From: Pseudomonas sp. BBP2017
Lineage (GTDB): Bacteria; Pseudomonadota; Gammaproteobacteria; Pseudomonadales; Pseudomonadaceae
Direction of reading: 5' to 3'
DNA length: 64,000 nucleotides
Assembly: GCF_003024385.1 (NCBI RefSeq)
Contig: NZ_PVZN01000008.1
Location: 62,001 to 126,000 of the forward strand
The notes under the pieces were generated by a model that saw only the letters and a program-made list of their open reading frames with translations, made no database searches and was not told the origin of the DNA. The position numbers were made by a program, and so were the translations under genes. How positions within the stretch are numbered: position 1 is the first letter of the stretch; every line of letters starts with the position of its first letter. Below are positions 26,720-35,046 of this stretch, piece by piece.

Positions 26720-28168
26720 ATGCCAAGCGATCACTCCGGCAGCGTGCCGGCAGGCTCTTCTGTTGACTTCGAAAAAGTCGGCAACGATTACTTCCAACAA
26801 CGTGAACTGAAAAAGGGCGCGGCAGGCTGGGTACTGCTGGTCGGCCTCGGCGTTGCCTATGTGATTTCCGGCGACTACGCCGGCTGGAACTTCGGCCTGG
26901 CCCAGGGCGGTTGGGGTGGGATGTTCCTCGCTACCTTGCTGATGGCAACCATGTACCTGTGCATGTGTTTCTCCCTGGCCGAGTTGTCCTCGATGATCCC
27001 CACCGCCGGTGGCGGCTACGGCTTTGCCCGCAGCGCATTCGGCCCCTGGGGCGGATTCCTCACCGGCACCGCAATCCTGATCGAATACGCCATCGCCCCG
27101 GCAGCGATTGCCGTGTTCATCGGCGCCTATTGTCAGTCGCTGTTCGGTATCGGCGGCTGGATGATCTACCTGGCCTTCTACATCATCTTTATCGGTATCC
27201 ACATCTTCGGGGTGGGTGAGGCGCTAAAGTTGATGTTCATCATCACCGCCGTGGCGGCCATTGCCCTTGGCGTGTTCCTGGTGGCCATGGTGCCGCATTT
27301 TGATGTCAACAACCTGTTCGACATCGCCCAGACCGATGCCGTTGGCGCCAGTAGCTTCCTGCCGTTCGGCTATGTCGGCGTGTGGGCGGCGATCCCCTAC
27401 GCGATCTGGTTCTTCCTCGCCGTCGAAGGCGTGCCGCTGGCCGCTGAAGAAACCAAGAATCCCAAGCGTGACCTGCCTCGCGGTCTGATCGGCGCCATGT
27501 TGGTGCTGCTCGCCTTCGCCTTGCTGATCCTGGTGGTCGGCCCTGGCGGCGCCGGTGCCGAAGCGCTGAAAAGCTCGGGCAACCCGCTGGTCGAAGCGCT
27601 GGCCAAAGCCTACGGCGGCTCGACCTGGATGGGCGGTTTCGTCAACCTGGTGGGCTTGGCCGGTTTGATCGCCAGCTTCTTCTCGATCATCTACGCCTAC
27701 TCCCGGCAGATCTTCGCTTTGTCCCGTGCTGGCTACCTGCCGCGCAAGCTCTCGGAAACCAACAAGAGCAAGGCCCCCGTCCTGGCCCTGGTGATCCCAG
27801 GCGTCATCGGTTTCGCCCTGTCGCTGACTGGCCAGGGCGACCTGCTGATCCTGGTTGCGGTGTTCGGCGCTACGCTGTCTTATGTATTGATGATGGCCGC
27901 GCACATTACCCTGCGCATCAAACGCCCTAAAATGGAGCGCCCATACCGCACGCCGGGCGGCATCTTCACTTCGGGCGTGGCCCTGGTGCTGGCGTGCATC
28001 GCTGTGGTCGCCGGCTTCCTGGTTGACCCACGGGTGGTGATTGGCGCTGCGATCATCTATGGCGTACTGATTGCCTACTTTGCGTTCTACAGCCGGCACC
28101 ACCTGGTAGCCGGGACACCGGAAGAGGAATTCGCCGCGATCCAGAAGGCCGAACAGGCCCTGCACTGA
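26720..28168 (+). CDS. eat: Ethanolamine permease (APC superfamily)
   Basis: Inner-membrane amino-acid/polyamine/organocation transporter of 482 residues with ~12 hydrophobic segments. The start region AAGWVLLVGLGVAYVISGDYAGWNFGLAQ and the IPTAGGGYGFARSAFGPWGG helix match Eat-type ethanolamine permeases. The ATG at 26720 has AGGTGA 5 bases upstream; a GTG at 26711 overlaps that site and is unlikely. It lies directly before eutB, so uptake and degradation of ethanolamine are encoded together. Confidence 0.94.
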   Translation: MPSDHSGSVPAGSSVDFEKVGNDYFQQRELKKGAAGWVLLVGLGVAYVISGDYAGWNFGLAQGGWGGMFLATLLMATMYLCMCFSLAELSSMIPTAGGGYGFARSAFGPWGGFLTGTAILIEYAIAPAAIAVFIGAYCQSLFGIGGWMIYLAFYIIFIGIHIFGVGEALKLMFIITAVAAIALGVFLVAMVPHFDVNNLFDIAQTDAVGASSFLPFGYVGVWAAIPYAIWFFLAVEGVPLAAEETKNPKRDLPRGLIGAMLVLLAFALLILVVGPGGAGAEALKSSGNPLVEALAKAYGGSTWMGGFVNLVGLAGLIASFFSIIYAYSRQIFALSRAGYLPRKLSETNKSKAPVLALVIPGVIGFALSLTGQGDLLILVAVFGATLSYVLMMAAHITLRIKRPKMERPYRTPGGIFTSGVALVLACIAVVAGFLVDPRVVIGAAIIYGVLIAYFAFYSRHHLVAGTPEEEFAAIQKAEQALH

Positions 28169-28181
28169 TCAACGCTATCTG

Positions 28182-28204
28182 CGCCGCAGGTAAAGCCTGC
28201 GGCG
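28182..28204 (+). terminator. Hairpin between permease gene and eutB
   Basis: Perfect 9-bp stem CGCCGCAGG / CCTGCGGCG with loop TAAAG in the 51-base gap. No T-run; probably an mRNA processing or stability element within the operon, not a stop. Confidence 0.5.
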
Positions 28205-28219
28205 TTCTGGAGATTCTGT

Positions 28220-29614
28220 ATGGCAAGTTTTGTACACACGGCAGGTCAGCAGACCTACCGCTTCGACAGCCTCAAAGAAGTGATGGCCAAGGCCAGCCCG
28301 GCGCGCTCGGGTGACTTTCTCGCCGGCGTTGCGGCCAGCAACGACGGCGAACGGGTTGCCGCACAGATGGCCTTGGCCGATATCCCGCTCAAGCACTTTC
28401 TCAACGAAGCACTGATCCCCTACGAAGAAGACGAAGTCACCCGCCTGATCATCGACACCCACGATACCAACGCCTTTGCCCCGGTCAGCCACCTGACCGT
28501 CGGCGGCCTGCGCGACTGGCTGCTCAGCGATCAGGCCGATGAGGCCAGCCTGCGCGCCCTGGCACCGGGGCTGACCCCGGAAATGGCCGCTGCCGTGTCA
28601 AAGATCATGCGCGTGCAGGACCTGGTACTGGTGGCGCAAAAGATCCGTGTAGTAACTCGCTTTCGCGGCACCATGGGCCTGCGCGGACGGCTGTCGACCC
28701 GCCTGCAACCCAACCACCCGACCGACGAACCGGCCGGGATCGCCGCGAGCATTCTCGACGGCCTGCTCTACGGCAACGGTGACGCCATGATCGGCATCAA
28801 CCCGGCCACCGACAGCATCGCCTCGATCTGCGCCCTGCTGGAAATGCTCGACGCCATCATCCAGCGCTACAACATCCCCACCCAGGCCTGCGTGCTGACC
28901 CACGTAACCACCTCGATCGAAGCGATCAACCGCGGCGTGCCGCTGGACCTGGTGTTCCAGTCGATCGCCGGCACCGAGGCGGCCAACGCCAGCTTCGGCA
29001 TCAACCTCAATGTCCTCAAAGAAGGCTACGAAGCGGGCCTGAGCCTCAATCGCGGCACCCTCGGGCAGAACCTGATGTACTTCGAAACCGGTCAGGGCAG
29101 CGCACTGTCGGCCAACGCCCACCATGGCCTCGACCAGCAGACCTGCGAAACCCGCGCCTATGCCGTGGCCCGCCACTTCAAGCCGTTTCTGGTCAACACC
29201 GTGGTCGGCTTCATCGGCCCGGAGTATTTGTACAACGGCAAGCAGATCATCCGCGCCGGGCTTGAAGACCACTTCTGCGGCAAGTTGCTCGGCGTACCCA
29301 TGGGCTGTGACATTTGCTACACCAACCATGCCGAAGCCGACCAGGACGACATGGACATGCTCCTGACCCTGCTCGGTGTAGCCGGGATCAACTTCATCAT
29401 GGGCATCCCCGGCTCCGACGACATCATGCTCAACTACCAGACCACCTCGTTCCACGATGCGCTGTATGCCCGCCAGACCCTGGGCCTGAAACCGGCACCA
29501 GAGTTCGAAGCCTGGCTGGCGCGCATGGGCATCTTCACCCAGGCCGATGGCCGGGTGCGTTTCGGTGACAACCTGCCCCCGGCCTTTCGCCAGGCCCTGG
29601 CACAACTGGGATAA
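28220..29614 (+). CDS. eutB: Ethanolamine ammonia-lyase, large subunit
   Basis: Catalytic subunit of the adenosylcobalamin-dependent lyase that turns ethanolamine into acetaldehyde and ammonia. The 464 residues include [40 protein letters not shown] (read in parts) and [20 protein letters not shown], all diagnostic. GGAGA stands upstream of the ATG. Its partner eutC follows within 11 bases. No eut shell-protein genes are near, so this is the cytosolic, microcompartment-free version found in pseudomonads. It needs B12, in keeping with btuB/btuF in the same window. Confidence 0.97.
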   Translation: MASFVHTAGQQTYRFDSLKEVMAKASPARSGDFLAGVAASNDGERVAAQMALADIPLKHFLNEALIPYEEDEVTRLIIDTHDTNAFAPVSHLTVGGLRDWLLSDQADEASLRALAPGLTPEMAAAVSKIMRVQDLVLVAQKIRVVTRFRGTMGLRGRLSTRLQPNHPTDEPAGIAASILDGLLYGNGDAMIGINPATDSIASICALLEMLDAIIQRYNIPTQACVLTHVTTSIEAINRGVPLDLVFQSIAGTEAANASFGINLNVLKEGYEAGLSLNRGTLGQNLMYFETGQGSALSANAHHGLDQQTCETRAYAVARHFKPFLVNTVVGFIGPEYLYNGKQIIRAGLEDHFCGKLLGVPMGCDICYTNHAEADQDDMDMLLTLLGVAGINFIMGIPGSDDIMLNYQTTSFHDALYARQTLGLKPAPEFEAWLARMGIFTQADGRVRFGDNLPPAFRQALAQLG

Positions 29615-29625
29615 GCGAGGTGACC

Positions 29626-30450
29626 ATGGACAACACCCCACAGCACGACAACAGCGCCAATCCCTGGCTGGAGCTGCGCCGCCTGACCCCGGCGCGCATT
29701 GCCCTGGGCCGCACCGGCACCAGCCTGCCAACCAGTGCCCAGCTGGACTTCCAGTTCGCCCATGCCCAGGCCCGCGACGCCGTGCACCTGGCCTTTGATC
29801 ATCAGGGGCTGCGCAGCCAGTTGCGTGAACGCCAGCACGACAGCCTGCTGCTGCACAGCGCCGCTGCCGACCGCGACAGCTATCTGCAACGTCCTGATCT
29901 GGGCCGACGCCTGCACCCGGACTCGGCGCAACAGCTGCGCGCGCATGCCCAGGCCAACCCCGGCGGCGTGGACCTGGCCATCGTTGTCGCCGACGGCCTC
30001 TCGGCCCTGGCGGTGCACCGTCATACCCTGCCGTTTTTGAGCCGTTTCGAAGAACAGTCTGCCGCCGAAGGCTGGTCAACCTCACCGGTGATTCTGGTGG
30101 AACAGGGCCGCGTGGCAGTGGCCGACGAAGTGGGCGAACTGCTCGGGGCGAAAATGACCGTGATCCTGATCGGCGAGCGCCCGGGCCTGAGTTCCCCTGA
30201 CAGCCTAGGCCTGTATTTCACCTACAACCCCAAAGTCGGCCTGACCGACGCCTACCGCAACTGCATCTCCAATGTGCGCCTGGAAGGCCTCAGCTATGGC
30301 ATGGCCGCCCATCGCCTGCTGTACCTGATGCGCGAGGCGTGCCGACGGCAGCTGTCCGGGGTCAACCTCAAGGATGAGGCGCAAGTGCATACACTGGAGG
30401 CAGACACCAACACACCAAACAAAGGAAACTTCCTGTTAAGCAAACCTTGA
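29626..30450 (+). CDS. eutC: Ethanolamine ammonia-lyase, small subunit
   Basis: Cobalamin-binding subunit of the lyase, 274 residues. [23 protein letters not shown] and [19 protein letters not shown]...[15 protein letters not shown] are typical. The ATG at 29626 lies just behind GAGGTGA; the GTG at 29620 is part of that ribosome binding site. It ends in a hairpin whose first A is the last base of its stop codon. Fewer than 12 bases separate it from eutB, so the subunits are made together. Confidence 0.96.
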   Translation: MDNTPQHDNSANPWLELRRLTPARIALGRTGTSLPTSAQLDFQFAHAQARDAVHLAFDHQGLRSQLRERQHDSLLLHSAAADRDSYLQRPDLGRRLHPDSAQQLRAHAQANPGGVDLAIVVADGLSALAVHRHTLPFLSRFEEQSAAEGWSTSPVILVEQGRVAVADEVGELLGAKMTVILIGERPGLSSPDSLGLYFTYNPKVGLTDAYRNCISNVRLEGLSYGMAAHRLLYLMREACRRQLSGVNLKDEAQVHTLEADTNTPNKGNFLLSKP

Positions 30451-30477
30451 AGTGCAAACGTTTCGTAGATTGCACTT
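30450..30477 (+). terminator. Terminator-like hairpin after eutC
   Basis: AAGTGCAA / TTGCACTT, 8-bp perfect stem with a 12-base loop, ending in TTTCT. Placed exactly at the end of the ethanolamine operon. Confidence 0.65.
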
Positions 30478-30554
30478 TCTAATTCGCTTCAGGCAGCATC
30501 TGCCAAGGCGGCCGGCGATTTGCCGCACACTCCCATGGACCCTGAGGCCTGCTT

Positions 30555-31013
30555 ATGCGGATCATTAAAGCAACCCTGGAACATCTGGACCTGCTCGCCC
30601 CGCTGTTCGTCAAATACCGCGAGTTCTATGGCCAGTTGCCGTACCCGGACTCTTCCCGCTCGTTTCTGGAAAAACGCCTGGAGCGCGGTGAATCGATCAT
30701 TTACCTGGCCCTGGCGGACGATGACGACAACAAGCTGATGGGCTTCTGCCAGCTCTACCCGAGCTTCTCGTCGCTATCGCTCAAGCGCGTGTGGATCCTC
30801 AACGACATCTATGTCGCCGAAGATTCCCGACGCATGCTGGTCGCCGACCATCTGATGCGCGAAGCCAAGAAAATGGCCAAAGAGACCAACGCCGTACGCC
30901 TGCGGGTCTCCACCAGCAACAACAATGAAGTGGCGATGAAGACCTACGAGTCCATGGGTTTTCGTGAAGACAACGAGTTCAAAAGCTACATCCTGCCGAT
31001 CAACTCCGATTGA
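30555..31013 (+). CDS. GNAT-family N-acetyltransferase
   Basis: 152-residue single GNAT domain: IIKATLEHLDLLAPLFVKYREFYG at the N-terminus, the acetyl-CoA region around LNDIYVAEDSRRMLVADHLMREA and the closing MKTYESMGFREDNEFKSYIL. The loop has lost part of the usual R/Q-x-x-G-x-G/A signature (DSRRMLVADHL), but this is common in the group. Substrate unknown. The gene follows the eut operon terminator and has its own start region. Confidence 0.85.
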   Translation: MRIIKATLEHLDLLAPLFVKYREFYGQLPYPDSSRSFLEKRLERGESIIYLALADDDDNKLMGFCQLYPSFSSLSLKRVWILNDIYVAEDSRRMLVADHLMREAKKMAKETNAVRLRVSTSNNNEVAMKTYESMGFREDNEFKSYILPINSD

Positions 31014-31102
31014 TTTGCCGCAAAGGCAGGCCTGGTGCCTGCCTTGCACCTCGCTGGAAATCCGCCGCTACAAACTGCGCAGGCACAATCTTGTCGCCGC
31101 CG

Positions 31103-31108
31103 TATAAT
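31103..31108 (+). promoter_or_regulatory. -10 box upstream of the DedA gene
   Basis: Exact TATAAT about 116 bases before the DedA ATG. No convincing -35 hexamer at 17 +/- 1 bases; the leader would be ~105 bases long. Confidence 0.4.
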
Positions 31109-31223
31109 GCGCCTCCTCAAAATGTGTGAAACTTTACCCATCACCCGGGTAGCGGCTGATCGCATTCGCATTGCCAGTCATCGCATGCCCTCCCGACCGG
31201 GTCAAAGAACACAGGTGCTGTAC

Positions 31224-31871
31224 ATGGATTTCAACCCGCTGGACCTCATTCTGCATCTCGACACCTACCTCGATTTGCTGGTCAACAACTATGGCCCATG
31301 GATCTACGCGATCCTGTTTCTGGTGATCTTTTGCGAGACCGGTCTGGTGGTCATGCCGTTCCTGCCGGGTGACTCCCTGCTGTTCATTGCCGGTGCGGTT
31401 GCTGCGGGCGGCGGCATGGACCCGGTGCTGCTCGGCGGCTTGCTGATGGCGGCGGCCATTCTCGGCGACAGCACCAACTATGTGATCGGTCGAACGGCCG
31501 GTGAACGGCTGTTCCGCAACCCCAACTCGAAGATCTTCCGTCGCGACTACCTGCAGCAGACCCACGACTTCTACGAACGCCACGGCGGTAAAACCGTCAC
31601 TCTCGCGCGCTTCCTGCCAATCCTGCGCACCTTTGCACCGTTCGTCGCCGGCATCGCAAAAATGCAGTACCCACGCTTCCTCGCCTTCAGCGTCGCCGGC
31701 ACCGTGCTTTGGGTCGGCGGCCTGGTGACCCTCGGTTACTTCTTCGGCAACGTACCGTTCATCAAACAGAACCTGTCGCTGATGATCCTCGCGATCATCC
31801 TGCTGTCGCTGGTGCCGATGATCGTTGGCGTCGTGCGCAGCCGTATGCACCGCACCGCCAAGGTCCAGTAA
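31224..31871 (+). CDS. DedA-family membrane protein
   Basis: 215-residue SNARE-associated/DedA protein with FCETGLVVMPFLPGDSLLFIAGA, GDSTNYVIGRTAGERLF and the ARFLPILRTFAPFVAG motif holding the family's essential Arg and Pro residues. DedA proteins recycle undecaprenyl phosphate or flip phospholipids. The open frame reaches 189 bases further upstream, but the ATG at 31224 gives family length and AGGTG is nearby. A second DedA domain occurs in the PAP2 fusion at 14.4 kb. Confidence 0.93.
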   Translation: MDFNPLDLILHLDTYLDLLVNNYGPWIYAILFLVIFCETGLVVMPFLPGDSLLFIAGAVAAGGGMDPVLLGGLLMAAAILGDSTNYVIGRTAGERLFRNPNSKIFRRDYLQQTHDFYERHGGKTVTLARFLPILRTFAPFVAGIAKMQYPRFLAFSVAGTVLWVGGLVTLGYFFGNVPFIKQNLSLMILAIILLSLVPMIVGVVRSRMHRTAKVQ

Positions 31872-31880
31872 GCCCTGGCC

Positions 31881-32696
31881 ATGTGGTCACTGAGCGCCTG
31901 GCGCCGTCGCCGTACCCTGGCCCGCCACCCCATCGACCCGCAGCGCTGGCAGCGGGTTCGCGAGCGCCTGCCTATGCTCGACGGCCTGAGCGCCGACGAA
32001 GACCACTGGCTGCGTGAAGCCTGTGTGCTGTTTCTGCACGACAAGCACCTGAGCGCCCTGCCCGGCGTTGAACTGGATGGCGAGCAACGACTGTTTCTCG
32101 CCGCCCAGGCCCAACTGCCGTTGCTGCACCTGGGCGAGCTGAACTGGTACCAGGGCTTCCACGAGATCGTGCTGTATCCTGACGACTTCCTCAGCCCCCA
32201 GCGCCACCGCGACGCCAGCGGCGTGGAGCATGAATGGGATGGCGAACACAGTGGCGAAGCCTGGCAACAAGGCCCGGTGATCCTCGCCTGGCCTGGCGTG
32301 CTGGCCAGCGGCGGCTGGGAGGGCTACAACCTGGTCATCCATGAACTGGCGCACAAGCTCGACATGCTCAACGGCGACGCCAACGGCCTGCCGCCGCTGC
32401 ACAACGACATGCGTGTCAGCGATTGGGCCACGGCCATGCAAGAGGCCTTTGATGACCTCAACCGCCAGCTCGACCGCGACCCGGACGCCGAGACTGCCAT
32501 CGATCCTTACGCGGCGGAAAACCCGGCAGAGTTCTTCGCCGTCACCAGCGAATATTTCTTCAGCGCCCCCGACCTGCTCAACGACGCCTACCCGGCGGTG
32601 TACCAGCAGCTGCGCGGCTTTTACCGCCAGGATCCGCTGGCACGTCTGCAGCATTTGCAGGACATCCACCCGCATTACCGGCAGACGCAGGACTGA
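31881..32696 (+). CDS. mtfA: MtfA-type zinc-dependent peptidase
   Basis: 271-residue DUF980 protein with the gluzincin motif HELAHKLDMLNG and a downstream Glu in YAAENPAEFFAVTSEYFF. In E. coli MtfA binds the repressor Mlc and has aminopeptidase activity; whether it has that partner in Pseudomonas is unclear. Separated from the DedA gene by 9 bases and probably co-transcribed; no obvious ribosome binding site. The syntenic gene in P. aeruginosa also lies just before ppa. Confidence 0.92.
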   Translation: MWSLSAWRRRRTLARHPIDPQRWQRVRERLPMLDGLSADEDHWLREACVLFLHDKHLSALPGVELDGEQRLFLAAQAQLPLLHLGELNWYQGFHEIVLYPDDFLSPQRHRDASGVEHEWDGEHSGEAWQQGPVILAWPGVLASGGWEGYNLVIHELAHKLDMLNGDANGLPPLHNDMRVSDWATAMQEAFDDLNRQLDRDPDAETAIDPYAAENPAEFFAVTSEYFFSAPDLLNDAYPAVYQQLRGFYRQDPLARLQHLQDIHPHYRQTQD

Positions 32697-32720
32697 CACT
32701 GCCGGACATCAGGGCGGACG

Positions 32721-32749
32721 TGGCAAGCACTGCGGAATGTGCCTATAAT
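32721..32749 (+). promoter_or_regulatory. Sigma-70 promoter of ppa
   Basis: TATAAT at 32744-32749 with TGGCAA 17 bases upstream (3 of 6 matches to TTGACA), 38 bases before the ppa ATG. The -10 is perfect, the -35 weak. Confidence 0.6.
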
Positions 32750-32787
32750 CGCGACCAATTTTTGGCCAAACATGGGGGCACTGCCCA

Positions 32788-33315
32788 ATGAGCTACAGCA
32801 AGATTCCGGCTGGCAAAGACCTGCCGAACGACATCTACGTCGCCATCGAGATTCCAGCCAACCACGCCCCGATCAAATACGAGATCGACAAGGACAGCGA
32901 TTGCCTGTTCGTTGACCGTTTCATGGCCACCCCGATGTTCTACCCGGCCAACTACGGTTACATCCCTAACACCCTGGCTGACGACGGTGATCCGCTGGAC
33001 GTGCTGGTTGTTACCCCGTACCCGGTTGCCCCAGGCTCGGTTATCCGCGCCCGTCCGGTTGGCATCCTGAACATGACCGACGACGGCGGCGGCGATGCCA
33101 AAGTCGTTGCCGTACCGCACGACAAACTGTCGCAGCTGTACGTCGACGTCAAAGAATACACCGACCTGCCAGCCCTGCTGATCCAGCAGATCGAGCACTT
33201 CTTCGCCAACTACAAGGACCTGGAGAAGGGCAAGTGGGTCAAGATCGAAGGCTGGGATGGCGCTGACGCCGCTCGCGCCGCGATCACCAAGTCGGTTGCT
33301 GCCTACAAAGGCTAA
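32788..33315 (+). CDS. ppa: Inorganic pyrophosphatase
   Basis: Hydrolyses pyrophosphate and so drives biosynthetic reactions. 175 residues, family I. The signature DGDPLDVLV is intact with its metal-binding Asp residues, and the [11 protein letters not shown] segment is typical. Strong own promoter and an own terminator mark it as a single-gene unit. In P. aeruginosa the same order DedA-mtfA-ppa occurs; after ppa the gene content here appears to become strain-variable. Confidence 0.98.
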   Translation: MSYSKIPAGKDLPNDIYVAIEIPANHAPIKYEIDKDSDCLFVDRFMATPMFYPANYGYIPNTLADDGDPLDVLVVTPYPVAPGSVIRARPVGILNMTDDGGGDAKVVAVPHDKLSQLYVDVKEYTDLPALLIQQIEHFFANYKDLEKGKWVKIEGWDGADAARAAITKSVAAYKG

Positions 33316-33329
33316 GCAACGCTTAACAA

Positions 33330-33355
33330 AGAGCCCCGCTGATGCGGGGCTTTTT
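33330..33355 (+). terminator. Rho-independent terminator of ppa
   Basis: AGCCCCGC-TGAT-GCGGGGCT stem-loop (8 bp, 4-base loop) followed by TTTTTGTT, 15 bases after the ppa stop. Confidence 0.92.
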
Positions 33356-33369
33356 GTTGTTCAGCCGGA

Positions 33370-33645
33370 TCAGGTCTTTCTTATCCCCAAGCCCACATCA
33401 TCAATAATCGCCTTGGCGAATTCGCTCAGAAAATAAGCGGCCCACATCATCTCGCCGTCTTCATCCAACAGCCCCGCCTGGATCAGCTTGTGCACACAGC
33501 CCAGCACGGTTGAAGCCTGCTCCAGCGCGTAGTCACACGGCACACCCGCGGTAATGCGAAACAGCCCCATGGGCGATTGCTCGCTGCGGATGAAATTCAC
33601 CACACCGGCTGTCTCGCCGGTCTCGACTCGCGAATCCTTGCTCAT
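33370..33645 (-). CDS. DUF3077-type small protein
   Basis: 91 residues, MSKDSRVETGETAGVVNFIR... with a centre (ITAGVPCDYALEQASTVLGCVHKLI) typical of DUF3077 proteins of Pseudomonas, which have no known function. Predicted soluble and mostly helical. Its ATG overlaps the stop of the preceding DUF6124-type gene (ATGA), so the two form one translational unit behind the structured RNA leader at 33970-34098. It meets ppa tail to tail. Confidence 0.85.
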   Translation of the reverse strand: MSKDSRVETGETAGVVNFIRSEQSPMGLFRITAGVPCDYALEQASTVLGCVHKLIQAGLLDEDGEMMWAAYFLSEFAKAIIDDVGLGIRKT

Positions 33646-33929
33646 GGCATAACTCCCCTGTCCATGGCTTGCAGCTTGCTCAGCGCATGCTCGACCAGCG
33701 CCCTGGCCATCTCGGCCGAATGCAGCACATTCACCAGCATGCCCTGGCCGGGTTCATTGGCGTGGGCGCGGCAGAATTCGTCGGTGGTTTCGTGGATGCC
33801 GCGTAGCAGTTCGCTGGCGAAGGCCAGGGAGTCAGGGGGGATCAGGTCGCAGTGGATGGAGAAGTAAGGGGTCGTTACGAGGGGATTGGGGTTTTGAGAA
33901 AGCGGTGGGTCAGGGACTATTTTTTTCAT
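33642..33929 (-). CDS. DUF6124-type small protein
   Basis: 95 residues: MKKIVPDPPLSQNPN, then a helical part (LAFASELLRGIHETTDEFCRAH, MLVNVLHSAEMARALVEHAL) similar in layout to its downstream DUF3077 partner. Proteins like this are common and multi-copy in Pseudomonas; function unknown. AGAGGT precedes the ATG at 33929. The start codon overlaps the stop of an upstream 76-codon open frame (ATGA) that runs through the RNA leader. The upstream leader suggests post-transcriptional control. Confidence 0.83.
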   Translation of the reverse strand: MKKIVPDPPLSQNPNPLVTTPYFSIHCDLIPPDSLAFASELLRGIHETTDEFCRAHANEPGQGMLVNVLHSAEMARALVEHALSKLQAMDRGVMP

Positions 33930-33969
33930 GGTTGACCTCTAGCGTCGACTTGAAAGTCCACCAAAATCC

Positions 33970-34098
33970 TTCTCACGAGATTAGGGTGGCAGCTGTGCAC
34001 GGGGTGAGAAACCGAGGACACTAGAAACTCGGCCAGACCGAAGTCTGCCCGCGCACAGCTGCCATAACATGGCCGCTCAGGTGTCATCAGGTTCTCAC
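33970..34098 (-). ncRNA. Structured RNA leader of the DUF6124/DUF3077 pair (candidate cis-element)
   Basis: On the minus strand an 11-bp perfect stem (GGCAGCTGTGC / GCACAGCTGCC; 34053-34063 with 33988-33998) encloses two hairpins. One is CAGAC-TTCG-GTCTG with the very stable cUUCGg loop; the other is CCGAG-N11-CTCGG. Together they make a three-way junction. In addition GTGAGAA occurs on both flanks (34092-34098 and 33970-33976) and TTCTCAC once in the middle (34004-34010), so two exclusive pairings are possible. It ends ~40 bases before the ATG. Helices are seen directly; regulatory role is inferred. The 34099-34335 remainder holds only a possible operator for the next gene. Confidence 0.62.
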
Positions 34099-34179
34099 GC
34101 CCGGCCGCCAATAACGGCGACCCGAGGAAATTAGCCCTGATGCATCTTTCCAGCAACAGTGAAAAGGCGGCAGCGTGCG

Positions 34180-34253
34180 TAGGATAGTTCCGAACGCCAT
34201 CCGGGTTGAAATTTTTTGCCGGGAAATCTCCTACGCCATCCTAGGCAATGCCT
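34180..34253. promoter_or_regulatory. Operator-like repeats between the DUF6124 leader and the XRE regulator
   Basis: ACGCCATCC occurs twice in direct orientation (34194-34202, 34233-34241). TAGGAT (34180-34185) faces ATCCTA (34238-34243), and AGGC-AAT-GCCT (34243-34253) is a short palindrome. Such clustered half-sites before a regulator gene suggest autoregulation; not proven. Confidence 0.35.
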
Positions 34254-34335
34254 GTAAAGCCGGGCTTTTTCCTACCCCAAAAATGAACCTCGCGTTTATA
34301 GCCCAGGCTGTGCAGGCCCTCTAGACTCGGGCCTC

Positions 34336-35046
34336 ATGAATACGTCCGGTGATCGTCTCAAAACCCTGCTGCACGAATGCGGCCTCTCGCCTTCCGACTT
34401 TGCCGTCCAGCGCAAGGTCACGCCGCAGCACGTCAACAACTGGTTCAAACGCGGTGTGCCCCTGGCCCGACTCGACGAAATCGCCGAGTTGCTGTGTGTG
34501 CGCAGCAAATGGCTGCGCACCGGCGAAGGCCCCAAGCACCCCGCCCCCTTGCCACGCCTGAACGCTGCATTGCGCAAACCGGGTACAGAGCCGACAGACC
34601 CAAGCCTGCTCGCCGCCAACACTGCGGATGACATCCAGCTGCCTTTCTACAGCATGCAATCCAGACAGTTCAGACCCATCCCCAACCGTTATCTGCGCCT
34701 GCCCATCCGCGCCCTCGATACCCTCGGTATCGATCCGGACGTGGCCCTGTGCGTGAGCATGCCGGCGAGCAACATGAGCCCGTTGCTGCCACGCGGCACC
34801 ACCCTGGCCATCGACTGTGGCCTGAAACACATCGTCGAAGGCGAGATCTATGCCTTGCTGCATAACGGCCGCTTGCGCATCCACAGCCTCAGCCAGCGCG
34901 CCAATGGCACCTTGCGCCTGCACAGCCACGACAGCGACGAACACCCCACCGAAACCTACAGCCCGGCGCAGCTCAAAAGCCAGAAACTGAGCGTGCTGGG
35001 TTGGGTGTTCTGGTGGGGGCATTTGCGCGACAGCCGCCCGGATTGA
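34336..35046 (+). CDS. XRE-family regulator with degenerate S24 (LexA/CI-like) domain
   Basis: 236 residues. Residues ~5-65 form a helix-turn-helix (FAVQRKVTPQHVNNWFKRGVPLARLDEIAELL). Residues ~115-230 resemble the LexA/CI C-terminal domain, but the usual GDSMxP reads ASNMSP (Asn146 at the Ser place) and the Lys of the dyad is replaced by His183 (RLRIHSL). Self-cleavage is therefore unlikely, leaving a dimerisation domain. No phage genes adjoin. It is divergent from the DUF6124 pair across ~180 bases of operator-like sequence, and its own repeats suggest autoregulation. Confidence 0.87.
   Translation: MNTSGDRLKTLLHECGLSPSDFAVQRKVTPQHVNNWFKRGVPLARLDEIAELLCVRSKWLRTGEGPKHPAPLPRLNAALRKPGTEPTDPSLLAANTADDIQLPFYSMQSRQFRPIPNRYLRLPIRALDTLGIDPDVALCVSMPASNMSPLLPRGTTLAIDCGLKHIVEGEIYALLHNGRLRIHSLSQRANGTLRLHSHDSDEHPTETYSPAQLKSQKLSVLGWVFWWGHLRDSRPD

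Noticed and set aside
28598..30085. 495-codon open frame opposite eutB and eutC
   Set aside because: Runs antisense through two well-conserved genes; no domain or ribosome binding site.
34336..35046. Prophage remnant suggested by the CI-like regulator
   Set aside because: No integrase, structural, lysis or replication genes adjoin, and flanking genes are chromosomal.
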